A DNA stretch of 18,639 nt from Euryarchaeota archaeon UBA62 (GTDB lineage: Archaea; Thermoplasmatota; Poseidoniia; Poseidoniales; Thalassarchaeaceae): assembly GCA_002502095.1 (NCBI GenBank), contig DAPJ01000035.1, forward strand, positions 1-18,639, in the 5' to 3' direction. Positions 1-7,928 of this stretch are shown here, piece after piece (within the stretch, counting starts at the first letter, position 1; each line of letters opens with the position of its first letter). Both the position numbers and the translations under genes were made by a program. The notes under the pieces are model-generated. The model saw nothing but the letters and a program-made list of their open reading frames with translations. It was not told the origin of the DNA and ran no database searches.

Positions 1-591
1 ATCATCTGTCATGTTGTCATCGTCCAAATCGTCCAGAGCCGTATGGTTACCATCGATTCCGGTGTCGATGATTGCCATGGTCACCCCCTCTCCCGTGTAG
101 CCCGTATCCTGCCAAACCAAATCTACTCCATGAACTGGGACTACCTCTTCCATCTGTATCCCAAGGACTCCGTCCAGCTCAACGAAAACTACTCCTGGAA
201 GATCAATAATTTCGTGGATTCTACTCAACTCCACAGTACCTGCAATGGAATCAATTAGCCAGTATCTAAATTGAGTCTGAAAGTCAACCTCTCTCTCTAG
301 CATCGCTTGATCTTCTTCCGTAGGGATGTGGTCAAAGTCGACAATCACCGAAATTAGACCATCCTCATCAAGATACTGATGATGGTTGTTTTCTGCTGCA
401 ATCCAGATAGCATCATGAATGAAATCGCCATCAGAGTCCATACTTGTATCTAGCCACCAGTATCTTTCATCTTCACTCCCCAGCTCACTAGCTGGAACGC
501 CCGTTGCTATGGTTGGCAACAGTAACATCAAGAAGAAGGTCAATGAGACCGTCTTGCCTCTTATTTCTGAACTAATAAACATACTAATCAT
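1..591 (-). CDS. Secreted subtilisin-like serine protease (S8 family), N-terminal part only
   Basis: The first 197 codons of a gene that continues past the left edge are visible. Residues about 1-35 form a signal peptide with a hydrophobic core (SLTFFLMLLLPTIATG). Residues about 75-150 look like an I9-type inhibitory propeptide, inferred from position and a VIVDF...GVVFVEL pattern. The catalytic domain then begins with AIIDTGIDGNHT at about 173-184, where D176 is the expected Asp of the Asp-His-Ser triad. His and Ser lie outside the window. The downstream segment is rich in Asp, as often seen in calcium-binding or marine secreted subtilases. The ATG at 591-589 overlaps the stop of the upstream RAM gene as ATGA, so translation is probably coupled; a second in-frame ATG lies three codons on. 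The likely role is extracellular or surface protein degradation. Family assignment is confident; substrate is unknown. Confidence 0.88.
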   Translation of the reverse strand, partial: MISMFISSEIRGKTVSLTFFLMLLLPTIATGVPASELGSEDERYWWLDTSMDSDGDFIHDAIWIAAENNHHQYLDEDGLISVIVDFDHIPTEEDQAMLEREVDFQTQFRYWLIDSIAGTVELSRIHEIIDLPGVVFVELDGVLGIQMEEVVPVHGVDLVWQDTGYTGEGVTMAIIDTGIDGNHTALDDLDDDNMTDD

Positions 592-821
592 ATCTCGGCA
601 CCAATTAGAGTTCGTGTATCTGCAATTCCCTCAATGGATCTAATCTCCTGAACAACACACCTTGTCAGCTCCACCTCATCCTCTGCCTCTACCTTGACGA
701 AGAGATCGTGCAATCCAAACACTATCCACTGTCCAGAGACATGTTCAATTTTAGAAACAGCCTCTCTAACAGATAACTCAGCACCAGGATGTGTGGTGAT
801 AAGAACAAAACCTACAGCCAA
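588..821 (-). CDS. Stand-alone Lrp/AsnC ligand-binding (RAM) domain protein, second copy
   Basis: This 77-residue protein consists only of the C-terminal effector-binding domain of Lrp/AsnC regulators (alpha-beta sandwich, RAM/AsnC_trans_reg family) with no helix-turn-helix. Typical features are the first strand GFVLITTHPG, the central GLHDLFVKVEAED strand pair, and the closing RSIEGIADTRTLIGAEI. Such domains usually assemble into dimers or octamers that bind amino acids between subunits, so a small-molecule sensor or partner subunit role is plausible but inferred. It matches its upstream neighbour without gaps over 77 positions, with about 28 identities, so the pair is an old tandem duplication. 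The gap to that neighbour is 2 bp, and its TGA overlaps the ATG of the subtilase. Confidence 0.85.
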   Translation of the reverse strand: MAVGFVLITTHPGAELSVREAVSKIEHVSGQWIVFGLHDLFVKVEAEDEVELTRCVVQEIRSIEGIADTRTLIGAEI

Positions 822-823
822 AA

Positions 824-1057
824 TTATACCTCCACAGCGATGAGAGTCTCAGTCCTAATTACTCCCTCGATAGATCTCATCTGACCTATCAATGTCTTGG
901 CCATTTCTTTTTCATCTTCGAAGTCAATTCGTGCGACTAAATCGTACTCCCCATAGGAAACATGGGTCTCAGTGACAGCATCGAGATTTAGAAGAGTTAG
1001 ATAGACATCTAGCTCTCTTTGAGGAGCAGTTTTGATTAGGACAAATGCAGTACTCAT
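824..1057 (-). CDS. Stand-alone Lrp/AsnC ligand-binding (RAM) domain protein, first copy
   Basis: This is the first gene of the RAM-RAM-subtilase operon. The ATG at 1057 gives a 77-residue protein starting MSTAFVLIKTAP, the same length and register as its downstream paralogue. An in-frame extension to 1156 is possible, but it adds 33 residues unlike the family and would take up most of the divergent promoter region. GEYDLVARIDFEDEKE in the middle and RSIEGVIRTETLIAVEV at the end fit the AsnC_trans_reg fold. No DNA-binding domain is present. Members of this class act as effector-binding subunits or interact with full-length Lrp proteins; which applies here cannot be told from sequence. A GGGGTAG stretch just upstream may help ribosome binding. 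Confidence 0.85.
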   Translation of the reverse strand: MSTAFVLIKTAPQRELDVYLTLLNLDAVTETHVSYGEYDLVARIDFEDEKEMAKTLIGQMRSIEGVIRTETLIAVEV

Positions 1058-1193
1058 CACTACCCCAAAGTCATCCCAATACTCCCTGTTTATGACCTCT
1101 CCGATGATAAAAACTCTGTACGCAATGGTACGAAGGGATAACATGGAATGAGTCAACCCCCGCTTTGTGACACTCTATCAGAGTAGGCATAGG
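1058..1193. promoter_or_regulatory. Divergent intergenic region between the RAM operon and the surface protein gene
   Basis: These 136 bases separate two divergent transcription units and must hold both promoters. On the minus strand TTTTTATC at 1113-1106 is a reasonable TATA-like element about 50 bases before the RAM start. On the plus strand I see no convincing TATA box, only a GAGTAGG stretch at 1181-1187 that could serve as a ribosome binding site for the ATG at 1194. Confidence 0.3.
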
Positions 1194-4100
1194 ATGGCTT
1201 ATGCGTTGGTGCTAATACTAATACTCGTACCATTCTCCAACATCGTCTCCTCAGCAGATTCTCGATCGACAACTGTATGGTCTGGAACAGTGGTCCTTCC
1301 CGATGGCTATACAGTTGACGCTGGCGAGGCTCTCTCAATAGCCCCGGGAACTTTAGTTAGTATTGGGGCTGGATACTCAATAGAGGTCAATGGGAGAATA
1401 ATAGTTTCAGGATCGAACTCTTCCCCAGTCATATTTGACTCAATTTCCGGAAATCATGAGGGATTGATCTTCAACTACTCAAGTGATGGCCTAGGATCTA
1501 GGATAGATAACCTGTCCATTTCAAACTCAAAATTTGGAGTGACGATCTATGGGAGCGATCCAATAATCTCAAACCTCACAGTTCTCAATGCCGATAGCGT
1601 AGCTGTAGATCTCTATGGGGGGGCCTCACCAGTGATCAACGATCTGTCCGTGTTGGGAGGTGGACAAGACGTACACGGATTCTCTACAACGTGGAGATAT
1701 GGAATCGGACTCTCAATTGGTGCGGGCTCAGCACCCATTGTTAGAGGGGCGACAATAGACGGACTGATAACTAGGGGATTGAATCTTTGGGGCAATTCTG
1801 GAGGCCTCCTCTCTAATCTAGAGATATCAAATATCAGCGGATCCACTATGGCCATTTCTGCTGGTATTTGGGTGGAGGACTCAATACCTCTGATAGAGGA
1901 ATCAAGTATCAAAAGATCAGATAATGGAATCTTTGTGAGACATATCACTGAGGGCTGGACAACCAGGCCAACCTTCGAAAGCGTAGTTGTAGAGGACTCA
2001 ATGTACCGTGGAGTGATGGTTGAACAATACAATCATAGTCAGTATTCGAACCTCCCATTAAATGCCATATTCAATGATATTACTGTAAGGGGAACAGGTG
2101 GTCCCGGGGCAAAGACACAGGGACTTTCAGTAGCCGCATTCGATATCAACACCAGTGGGGTTCACATTGACTTGGGACTGATAGAGGACAACGAGGCGGT
2201 CGGTTTGAGAGGATATATGATAGATTCCTCTACTATCATAAATAGATTGGATATGATGAGAAATGGAAACCCCTCGCCCGTGTCTCCTTACAATGATAGG
2301 GCTGGAATGTTTCTCAGAAGTGCAAATTGGGCTCCAACTGTGAATGATCTCGTGGTTCGTAACTCAACAGGCCCGGGGGTACTTCTATGGAAAGGCGGAG
2401 TACAGGGCAGCTACTGGGATATTAGTAACAACGGTGCTACTGGATTAGATATCAGGGAGTTCCATCCCGATTTATTCTTAGTCACTAGTCACAATAACAG
2501 TGGTAACGGTGTTTCGGTAATCGACTCCAGCAATGTCGAGCTAGAGCAAGTTCATACCTCCAACAATGGATTAGGTTCTATTTCGGCTTCATCGGGGTCG
2601 GGAATTTATTTCGAAGAATCCAATGATGTTGTCAGCGCTGGAAAGAATGTAAGCTGTACTGACTGTTCTACGACCCAAGATCAATTCGGATTGGTAATAC
2701 GTAATAGTATAGATATTTACCTAGATGGGATAGTATCTAGGGACCCTGTTTCAGGACCAGCCTTGGACATCGACAATCGTGGGATTTCTGAAAGGGAGGG
2801 AACGGTCTCGTTGGCCAATGTCTCCATATTCCAGAATACTAGCTCATACTCAATTGAACTAGTTGGGGTGGACGCTCTGATAGAAACATTGGAGATTTAT
2901 GGTTCCAATGGTGGAATGAACTGGGTTGCCAATGGTCAACTTTCCTCACATCTAAATTCCAGTATCATCAGAGGCAATCAAGGATGTCTAGATTTGGTAG
3001 ATCATAGCGAACTAATCTCCAATTCAGTAATCTTTGAATGTATGGGTGCAAATCCCTCTGTCTCCTCCTCATTCGTTAATTTCACTGACTCATTTTTCTC
3101 CCATGCTCAGGGAATGTCCGACACATTCTCCACACAAGGAAACTCCCATGTTAGATGGATATCATCCTCTAATCTAGGCACACCCAATTTCTCAGGTTCT
3201 GACAACATAGTCGATGTTATGTGGTTGGTGGAGGCCAATGTTATTAATCAACATCTAAGGAATATCCCTTACTCAGATATCAATATTACTTTCAGCCAAT
3301 ATGAGTCCGATTTTACAGCAACTCTACCTTACCTTGGTAGGGAGTTAGTAGGGCCATTCATTGGTCAAAGGTGGACCCCAGTCCAAGGGTGGTCACTGAA
3401 TAATACGATGAATATGGGATGCGACTACGATGGAGTCCACAATGATACTATCCCGATGCAATTAGAGTCAGATATTGTTGTCTTGTGCATGGTTGAGATT
3501 TCTAACCAACCGCCATTCATCATATGGACAACTCCGGAAGATGAATCTGTTTATCCTAGTGGCAGCACGGTTACTTTCAATGCGAACGAGTCATGGGATC
3601 TGGATAACGACAATCTAACCTATACTTGGACGAGTAACATAGATGGAAATCTTGCGGGGGACTTCGGCGTTTGTGGAGGAGATGCTAACGGCTCGTTCTT
3701 CCTCGGTAACCCTTGGTCCTCGAGTCATGATTGTCTCTCAGATGGATTACATCAGATTACACTTGAAGTGTGTGATGATCAGGGTCACTGCTCTACTGAA
3801 TCTAGACAGATTGAGCTCACAAATCTCCCTCCATTACTAACAGTTGGAACCTCGCCTTCAATATCGTCTTGGGGTACTCTTTACCTGGGTCAGACTGCTA
3901 ATGTCACAATCTACCTATCCGAAACTTATGATCCTGAAGGAGATGCGATGACTTGCTGGGCGACCGCATCATATGAGGACGGAGGGAGCACGCCCCCCGA
4001 AGATTCCAATGACTGCCCCTCACAGATTATCAGGGCATTTCCCGAAGCACCAAACCAGTTCTCAGTAACAGTTTACGCATCCGATGGAATCAACCCTCCT

Positions 4101-5810
4101 TCTACGTGGGTTTTCAATGTCGAACTTTACAATGAGATTCCAGATGCAGTAATGTCAATCTCTAGATCCGGGCAGTCATCATCTGATATCCTGATAATTG
4201 ACGGCTCTCAAACGATTGACCCCGAAGGAGATTATGTCAAATTCAAGTTTTTGAGCGACCTGGATGGGACTATTCATTCTGGTACTTCAACAGATGGAAA
4301 CATAGAGTGGGTCGGTACACTATCCAAAGGCCTGCATACCATTACAATGCAGGCCAGCGATGTCAGGCCCGGGCATGCAGGCCAGTGGACCACTACTAGT
4401 CAGCAGGTTCAGGTAAACAACTCAAATCCAGTATCTGTTATTTCTAGCCCCATTGATGGTTCTCTTACAGACTCTGGAACAATTATCACCCTTGACTCTA
4501 CTGGTTCGGGGGACTGGGACATAGCATGCTCTGACCTACCGGAGAATGGCTCGGGACTAATCTGTAATCCCAATACTCTATCCAGCACAGATCTAGTAAG
4601 CGTACTTTGGGAAAGTGACATTGTAGAAACTCCACTTGGTAGCGATTGGACTGTCGAGACTAGGCTTCCAGAAGGAGTCCATCAGATCACCCTGACGGTA
4701 GATGATGGATCTGGAAATCCAGATATTTCAGAGATAATGCTCAGAGTAGATGAGTCTGCTCCTGTACTCATCTTAGACTCTCCAGTGCCAGATGTAGTAG
4801 TCTATTCAAATCTCCCAGTCCTCTTTGATTTTAGAAGATCATTCGATGCAGATGGAGATGATTTTACCGTCACAATCACTTCTGACCTAATGATGAATCC
4901 CATATTAGAGGAGGTGACTAATGATTTCTGGTACAACGACTATCTTCCCCATGGAGTCCATACTCTAACCATCCAACTAACTGATGAGAATGGAATGACT
5001 AGATCACATTCTCAGAAGATCACAGTCCTAGAGACAGACCCTGTAGCTCTCATATCCGGACTGTCCGAGGGCCAGTATATTGTCCCGGGGACAGTATTAG
5101 AGTTGAATGGCTCTGGATCATTCGACTATGACAATGATATCACTCTCTACAGGTGGAGTTTATCGGATGGTACAGTGATTAGTGATAGGGAAAAAGCCTC
5201 TATCCAGCTTCCTCCTGGGCCAGTAAGAATTGATCTTGTAGTACAAGATTCCAGAGGCGCTCAGTCATTATCCTCGGTGAATCTCACAATAGGCGCATCA
5301 TCTCCCATCCTAAGGGATATGTCAGTATCTCCTCAGGAGCTTGAGATGGGGGTAGTCAACAGTATCAGGATAACTGTCGTGATGGAGGATGTCGATGGTA
5401 CCACCTCATCAGTCGGAGGAGAGATGGTAGCAGGTGGCCTTTCCAAAGGATTTCAGATGAGGGATGACGGCCAGTTGGGAGATTTGGTTGCAGATGATGG
5501 TATTTGGACCTTCGAGACAAATTGGGAGATAACCTCCGGCTCTTCCGCCTCGATAGGAGTATGGGCTGTAGACGGCGATACAGTCAGTCCGACTTTGATG
5601 TCAATCATTCCAATCGTGGAGAACGAGGGACTGGACATAGTTGGCTGGATAGTTGGTTCAGGACTTCCAGTCGTGATTGTAATAATCTCGATACTAATCG
5701 CAGTAGGAATGGTACTTGTGGCAAATCGTAGGAGAGAGATTGAGAGGGACCTAGAGATGATTGAGTCTTGGTCTACATTCGATTCCCGAGATTCCGATGA
5801 TGAAGTATAA
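1194..5810 (+). CDS. Giant cell-surface protein: beta-helix, Ig/PKD-like modules, C-terminal membrane anchor
   Basis: The protein has about 1,538 residues. The ATG at 1194 is preferred because it starts right at the signal peptide (MAYALVLILILVPFSNIVSSA); a GTG at 1167 would add nine residues. Roughly the first 650 mature residues carry irregular repeats with many Asn, Ser, Gly and Ile, the pattern of a right-handed parallel beta-helix (NosD/pectate-lyase-like fold). From about residue 770, Ig/PKD-like modules follow, starting near PPFIIWTTP, LPPLLTVGT, IPDAVMSIS, NPVSVISSP, APVLILDSP and DPVALISGL, many with D-D/N-D loops likely to bind calcium. A last module has a DDGQLGDLVADDGIWT motif. 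A transmembrane helix (GLPVVIVIISILIAVGMVLVA) and the basic stop-transfer sequence NRRRE precede an acidic tail of about 25 residues. It is probably an adhesin, a polysaccharide-binding or enzyme-bearing stalk, or part of the cell envelope; no catalytic site could be identified. Confidence 0.85.
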   Translation: MAYALVLILILVPFSNIVSSADSRSTTVWSGTVVLPDGYTVDAGEALSIAPGTLVSIGAGYSIEVNGRIIVSGSNSSPVIFDSISGNHEGLIFNYSSDGLGSRIDNLSISNSKFGVTIYGSDPIISNLTVLNADSVAVDLYGGASPVINDLSVLGGGQDVHGFSTTWRYGIGLSIGAGSAPIVRGATIDGLITRGLNLWGNSGGLLSNLEISNISGSTMAISAGIWVEDSIPLIEESSIKRSDNGIFVRHITEGWTTRPTFESVVVEDSMYRGVMVEQYNHSQYSNLPLNAIFNDITVRGTGGPGAKTQGLSVAAFDINTSGVHIDLGLIEDNEAVGLRGYMIDSSTIINRLDMMRNGNPSPVSPYNDRAGMFLRSANWAPTVNDLVVRNSTGPGVLLWKGGVQGSYWDISNNGATGLDIREFHPDLFLVTSHNNSGNGVSVIDSSNVELEQVHTSNNGLGSISASSGSGIYFEESNDVVSAGKNVSCTDCSTTQDQFGLVIRNSIDIYLDGIVSRDPVSGPALDIDNRGISEREGTVSLANVSIFQNTSSYSIELVGVDALIETLEIYGSNGGMNWVANGQLSSHLNSSIIRGNQGCLDLVDHSELISNSVIFECMGANPSVSSSFVNFTDSFFSHAQGMSDTFSTQGNSHVRWISSSNLGTPNFSGSDNIVDVMWLVEANVINQHLRNIPYSDINITFSQYESDFTATLPYLGRELVGPFIGQRWTPVQGWSLNNTMNMGCDYDGVHNDTIPMQLESDIVVLCMVEISNQPPFIIWTTPEDESVYPSGSTVTFNANESWDLDNDNLTYTWTSNIDGNLAGDFGVCGGDANGSFFLGNPWSSSHDCLSDGLHQITLEVCDDQGHCSTESRQIELTNLPPLLTVGTSPSISSWGTLYLGQTANVTIYLSETYDPEGDAMTCWATASYEDGGSTPPEDSNDCPSQIIRAFPEAPNQFSVTVYASDGINPPSTWVFNVELYNEIPDAVMSISRSGQSSSDILIIDGSQTIDPEGDYVKFKFLSDLDGTIHSGTSTDGNIEWVGTLSKGLHTITMQASDVRPGHAGQWTTTSQQVQVNNSNPVSVISSPIDGSLTDSGTIITLDSTGSGDWDIACSDLPENGSGLICNPNTLSSTDLVSVLWESDIVETPLGSDWTVETRLPEGVHQITLTVDDGSGNPDISEIMLRVDESAPVLILDSPVPDVVVYSNLPVLFDFRRSFDADGDDFTVTITSDLMMNPILEEVTNDFWYNDYLPHGVHTLTIQLTDENGMTRSHSQKITVLETDPVALISGLSEGQYIVPGTVLELNGSGSFDYDNDITLYRWSLSDGTVISDREKASIQLPPGPVRIDLVVQDSRGAQSLSSVNLTIGASSPILRDMSVSPQELEMGVVNSIRITVVMEDVDGTTSSVGGEMVAGGLSKGFQMRDDGQLGDLVADDGIWTFETNWEITSGSSASIGVWAVDGDTVSPTLMSIIPIVENEGLDIVGWIVGSGLPVVIVIISILIAVGMVLVANRRREIERDLEMIESWSTFDSRDSDDEV

Positions 5811-5813
5811 TGT

Positions 5814-6548
5814 CTACTTCTCGGGACCCCATTGAGTAACTTGCCTAGTCAGCCCAATCCTGTGGGTGAATAGGAACCTGAGGTTCAGCAAGCCATCTCC
5901 CCATGTATTGATCTCGGCCTCACCGACTCTCGGCCGGTAGGGCACACTCACTTCAGCGGTCTTCTTCTTCCCTAGGTACCTACGGGCCCTAATCTTGAAT
6001 TCCTGCGAAAGTGGCATTCCATCATGCTTAGGCCTGACACGCTCATCCTCAAAAATGGACTTTCGGAAAACCCACATACCACTCTGAGAGTCATGTATTC
6101 CATACCAATAGAGTATCGAAGCAGTGGTCGAAAGGACCCAGTTCCCAAATCCATGTAGCCCGGGCATAGATCCTTCCTCAGCTCTCTTGAGCCTATCACA
6201 TGTTATCCACTGTAGATCCTCATCAATCAGTTTCCTAACTAGTCCGGGAACCTCCTCCCCAGGGTACGTGCAGTCTGCATCCATAGTAACTATCACGTCA
6301 CCGGGAGCCATTGAGAAACCGGTCTTATAGGCCCTGCCGTAGCCCTTACGTGACTCCAGATACACTGAAGCCCCTTCTCCCTCAGCGAGCTCCCTGGTTC
6401 GGTCGGTAGAGTTCCCATCCACGATAAGGAAGTCGAGCTTCTCGCACCATCCGTCGTTAGGTACTGATCTAATCGTATCAACTATCGCCTCCTCCTCATT
6501 CCTGGTCGGTATGACTACAGTCACATGCACTGGCAAGGTCGTTGACAT
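5814..6548 (-). CDS. Family 2 glycosyltransferase (polyprenyl-phosphate sugar synthase-like)
   Basis: The 244-residue protein has a GT-A fold. VTVVIPTRNEEE at about 9-20 is the nucleotide-binding start, IVDGNSTDRT at 42-51 the second conserved block, and MDADCTYP at 89-96 holds the DxD metal site. The block DSQSGMWVFRKS and the following QEFKIRARR resemble the acceptor region of dolichyl-phosphate mannose or glucose synthases and related archaeal GT2 enzymes. No transmembrane helix is present, so it would act at the inner membrane face, probably charging a lipid carrier or adding sugar to a surface glycan. It is divergent from a GT4 gene, suggesting a shared glycan or glycolipid pathway. Its stop codon lies 3 bp from that of the convergent surface protein gene. 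The donor sugar cannot be predicted. Confidence 0.85.
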   Translation of the reverse strand: MSTTLPVHVTVVIPTRNEEEAIVDTIRSVPNDGWCEKLDFLIVDGNSTDRTRELAEGEGASVYLESRKGYGRAYKTGFSMAPGDVIVTMDADCTYPGEEVPGLVRKLIDEDLQWITCDRLKRAEEGSMPGLHGFGNWVLSTTASILYWYGIHDSQSGMWVFRKSIFEDERVRPKHDGMPLSQEFKIRARRYLGKKKTAEVSVPYRPRVGEAEINTWGDGLLNLRFLFTHRIGLTRQVTQWGPEK

Positions 6549-6645
6549 GAATCGGCCACCGGACTCCCTGTTTTGAATAATGCGAATGACTGACTTGTGG
6601 TAGTTCTCTTGAAATGCTCATGCCGAACCGGACATTTGAGCTACG
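6549..6645. promoter_or_regulatory. Divergent promoter region between two glycosyltransferase genes
   Basis: These 97 bases lie between the starts of the GT2 (minus) and GT4 (plus) genes and presumably carry both promoters. I see no clear TATA box or strong ribosome binding site. TTTTGAATAATG near 6573-6584 is the most A/T-rich part and the best guess for a core promoter. Confidence 0.25.
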
Positions 6646-7884
6646 ATGCACATTGCAATGCTTTCCGCTGAGTTTCCTCCGAGATGGGGAGGGATGGGAT
6701 CGACAGTTTTCCATCTTTCCGCGGCTCTTGTCAAGAGAGGTCACAGAGTCACAGTAATCACTAGATCAGGCGCTGGAACTCCTCCCTCTCAGGAGGGCGT
6801 GGAAGTGATTGAGGTGGGTTGGGCTAAGATACCTATGGAGTTTACACGTTCATATGGAAGGAGGGCAATTACTGAACTAGAGAGGCTAAACGACATAGAT
6901 CCTGTGGATATCGTCCACCTCCACTGTCCAATGATATCGTGGTCAAGATCACAATTTAGGAGGTGCTCGGAGAAAGTTGCTCCAGTGGTATCTTCTCTAC
7001 ATGGGTCTTGGCTCGGCGAGCGAGACGGCTTAATGGAGGCTAGTAAGGCTAGAGAATCAGCAGTTTGGGCCAATGTAAATGACATAGCGATAAGATTCAC
7101 GGCTGGATGGTATTCTAGATTTGAGAACTTCGCGGTAAATGAATCTAGAATTTGTGTAGCAAACTCGAACGCGACCAAAGAGGACTTCGAATTGAGATAC
7201 GACGTTCCCGAATATTGGAATTGCAGAGTAGTACACTGGGGGGTCGATATCCAGATGTTCAGACCTATTGATCATACCGACCCCGAAGATATGGCCAATC
7301 ATTCTGACATGAGAGCTAGATTCGATGGAGGGGATCCGGAATCCAAGATTATTCTTGCAGTAGGCAGACTAGCCGCAAGGAAGGGATATGGTTCGCTAAT
7401 CGAGGGATTCTCTAACCTTCACAAGAAAATCCCCTCATCAAGGCTTGTTATAGTAGGAAGGGGGCATCTGAAATCTAGACTTCTGAAGAAAGCGAAGAGA
7501 CTTGGAGTTGGAGATTTTGTTCATATCGAGTCTGGAATGTCCTTCCCTGAGCTAGCAAAGCTCTACAGATCCGCAAACCTAGTTGTATACCCATCATTCT
7601 ATGAGGGCCAGGGGCTAATACCTCTGGAAGCGATGTCTTCAGGGGTCCCCATAGTTACCGTAGATCACGGGCCTCTGCCAGAGATGGTCGATGAAACCGT
7701 AGGCGCTCTTTTCACAATGGGAAACACGGAGTCAATGTTGGGTGCTTTGGAGCGCACACTAAACGAAGAAGAATCCCTGAAGGGCGCCCAGGGAAGAATG
7801 AGAGTAGTTGAGAAATTCAACTTCGACGGGAACGCCGACGTCTTCGAGAAAATCTATCTTGAGGCCATACAACTCGAAGATTAG
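6646..7884 (+). CDS. Family 4 (group 1) glycosyltransferase
   Basis: The 412-residue length is typical for a two-domain GT-B enzyme. The N-terminal domain opens with MHIAMLSAEFPPRWGGMG, the glycine-rich loop of GT4 retaining glycosyltransferases that act with NDP-sugars. The C-terminal domain begins near ILAVGRLAARKGYGSLIEGF at about 237-256. The sugar-nucleotide site has the EX7E motif FYEGQGLIPLEAMSSG, with E320 and E328. VVSSLHGSW and the VANSNATKEDF segment are the usual conserved positions of the N-terminal domain. The product is probably transferred to a lipid or surface glycan; the exact sugar and acceptor cannot be deduced. It is divergent from a GT2 gene and 44 bp ahead of the AI-2E-family gene in the same direction. 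Confidence 0.88.
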   Translation: MHIAMLSAEFPPRWGGMGSTVFHLSAALVKRGHRVTVITRSGAGTPPSQEGVEVIEVGWAKIPMEFTRSYGRRAITELERLNDIDPVDIVHLHCPMISWSRSQFRRCSEKVAPVVSSLHGSWLGERDGLMEASKARESAVWANVNDIAIRFTAGWYSRFENFAVNESRICVANSNATKEDFELRYDVPEYWNCRVVHWGVDIQMFRPIDHTDPEDMANHSDMRARFDGGDPESKIILAVGRLAARKGYGSLIEGFSNLHKKIPSSRLVIVGRGHLKSRLLKKAKRLGVGDFVHIESGMSFPELAKLYRSANLVVYPSFYEGQGLIPLEAMSSGVPIVTVDHGPLPEMVDETVGALFTMGNTESMLGALERTLNEEESLKGAQGRMRVVEKFNFDGNADVFEKIYLEAIQLED

Positions 7885-7915
7885 GCGAACCATTGATGCG
7901 CCATGACTAGTTCGC
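7885..7915 (+). repeat. Inverted repeat (possible hairpin) between GT4 and the AI-2E gene
   Basis: GCGAAC at 7885-7890 and GTTCGC at 7910-7915 are perfect inverted copies. Inside them CAT (7891-7893) can pair with ATG (7903-7905), leaving a 9-base loop and a 4-base bulge on the 3' side. It starts directly after the GT4 stop codon in a 44-base spacer. It could be an attenuating or mRNA-processing hairpin, or an operator for the downstream gene. No T-run follows, so it is not a typical archaeal terminator. Confidence 0.35.
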
Positions 7916-7928
7916 GACACCGATAGAT

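Noticed and set aside
1058..1156. N-terminal extension of the first RAM protein to 110 residues
   Set aside because: The 33 extra residues do not fit the family, the paralogue next door has exactly 77 residues in the same register, and the extension would use up the divergent promoter region.
1613..2032. 139-codon open frame on the minus strand inside the surface protein gene
   Set aside because: It lies fully within a well-supported coding gene, has no family resemblance and no ribosome binding site; it is a shadow frame.
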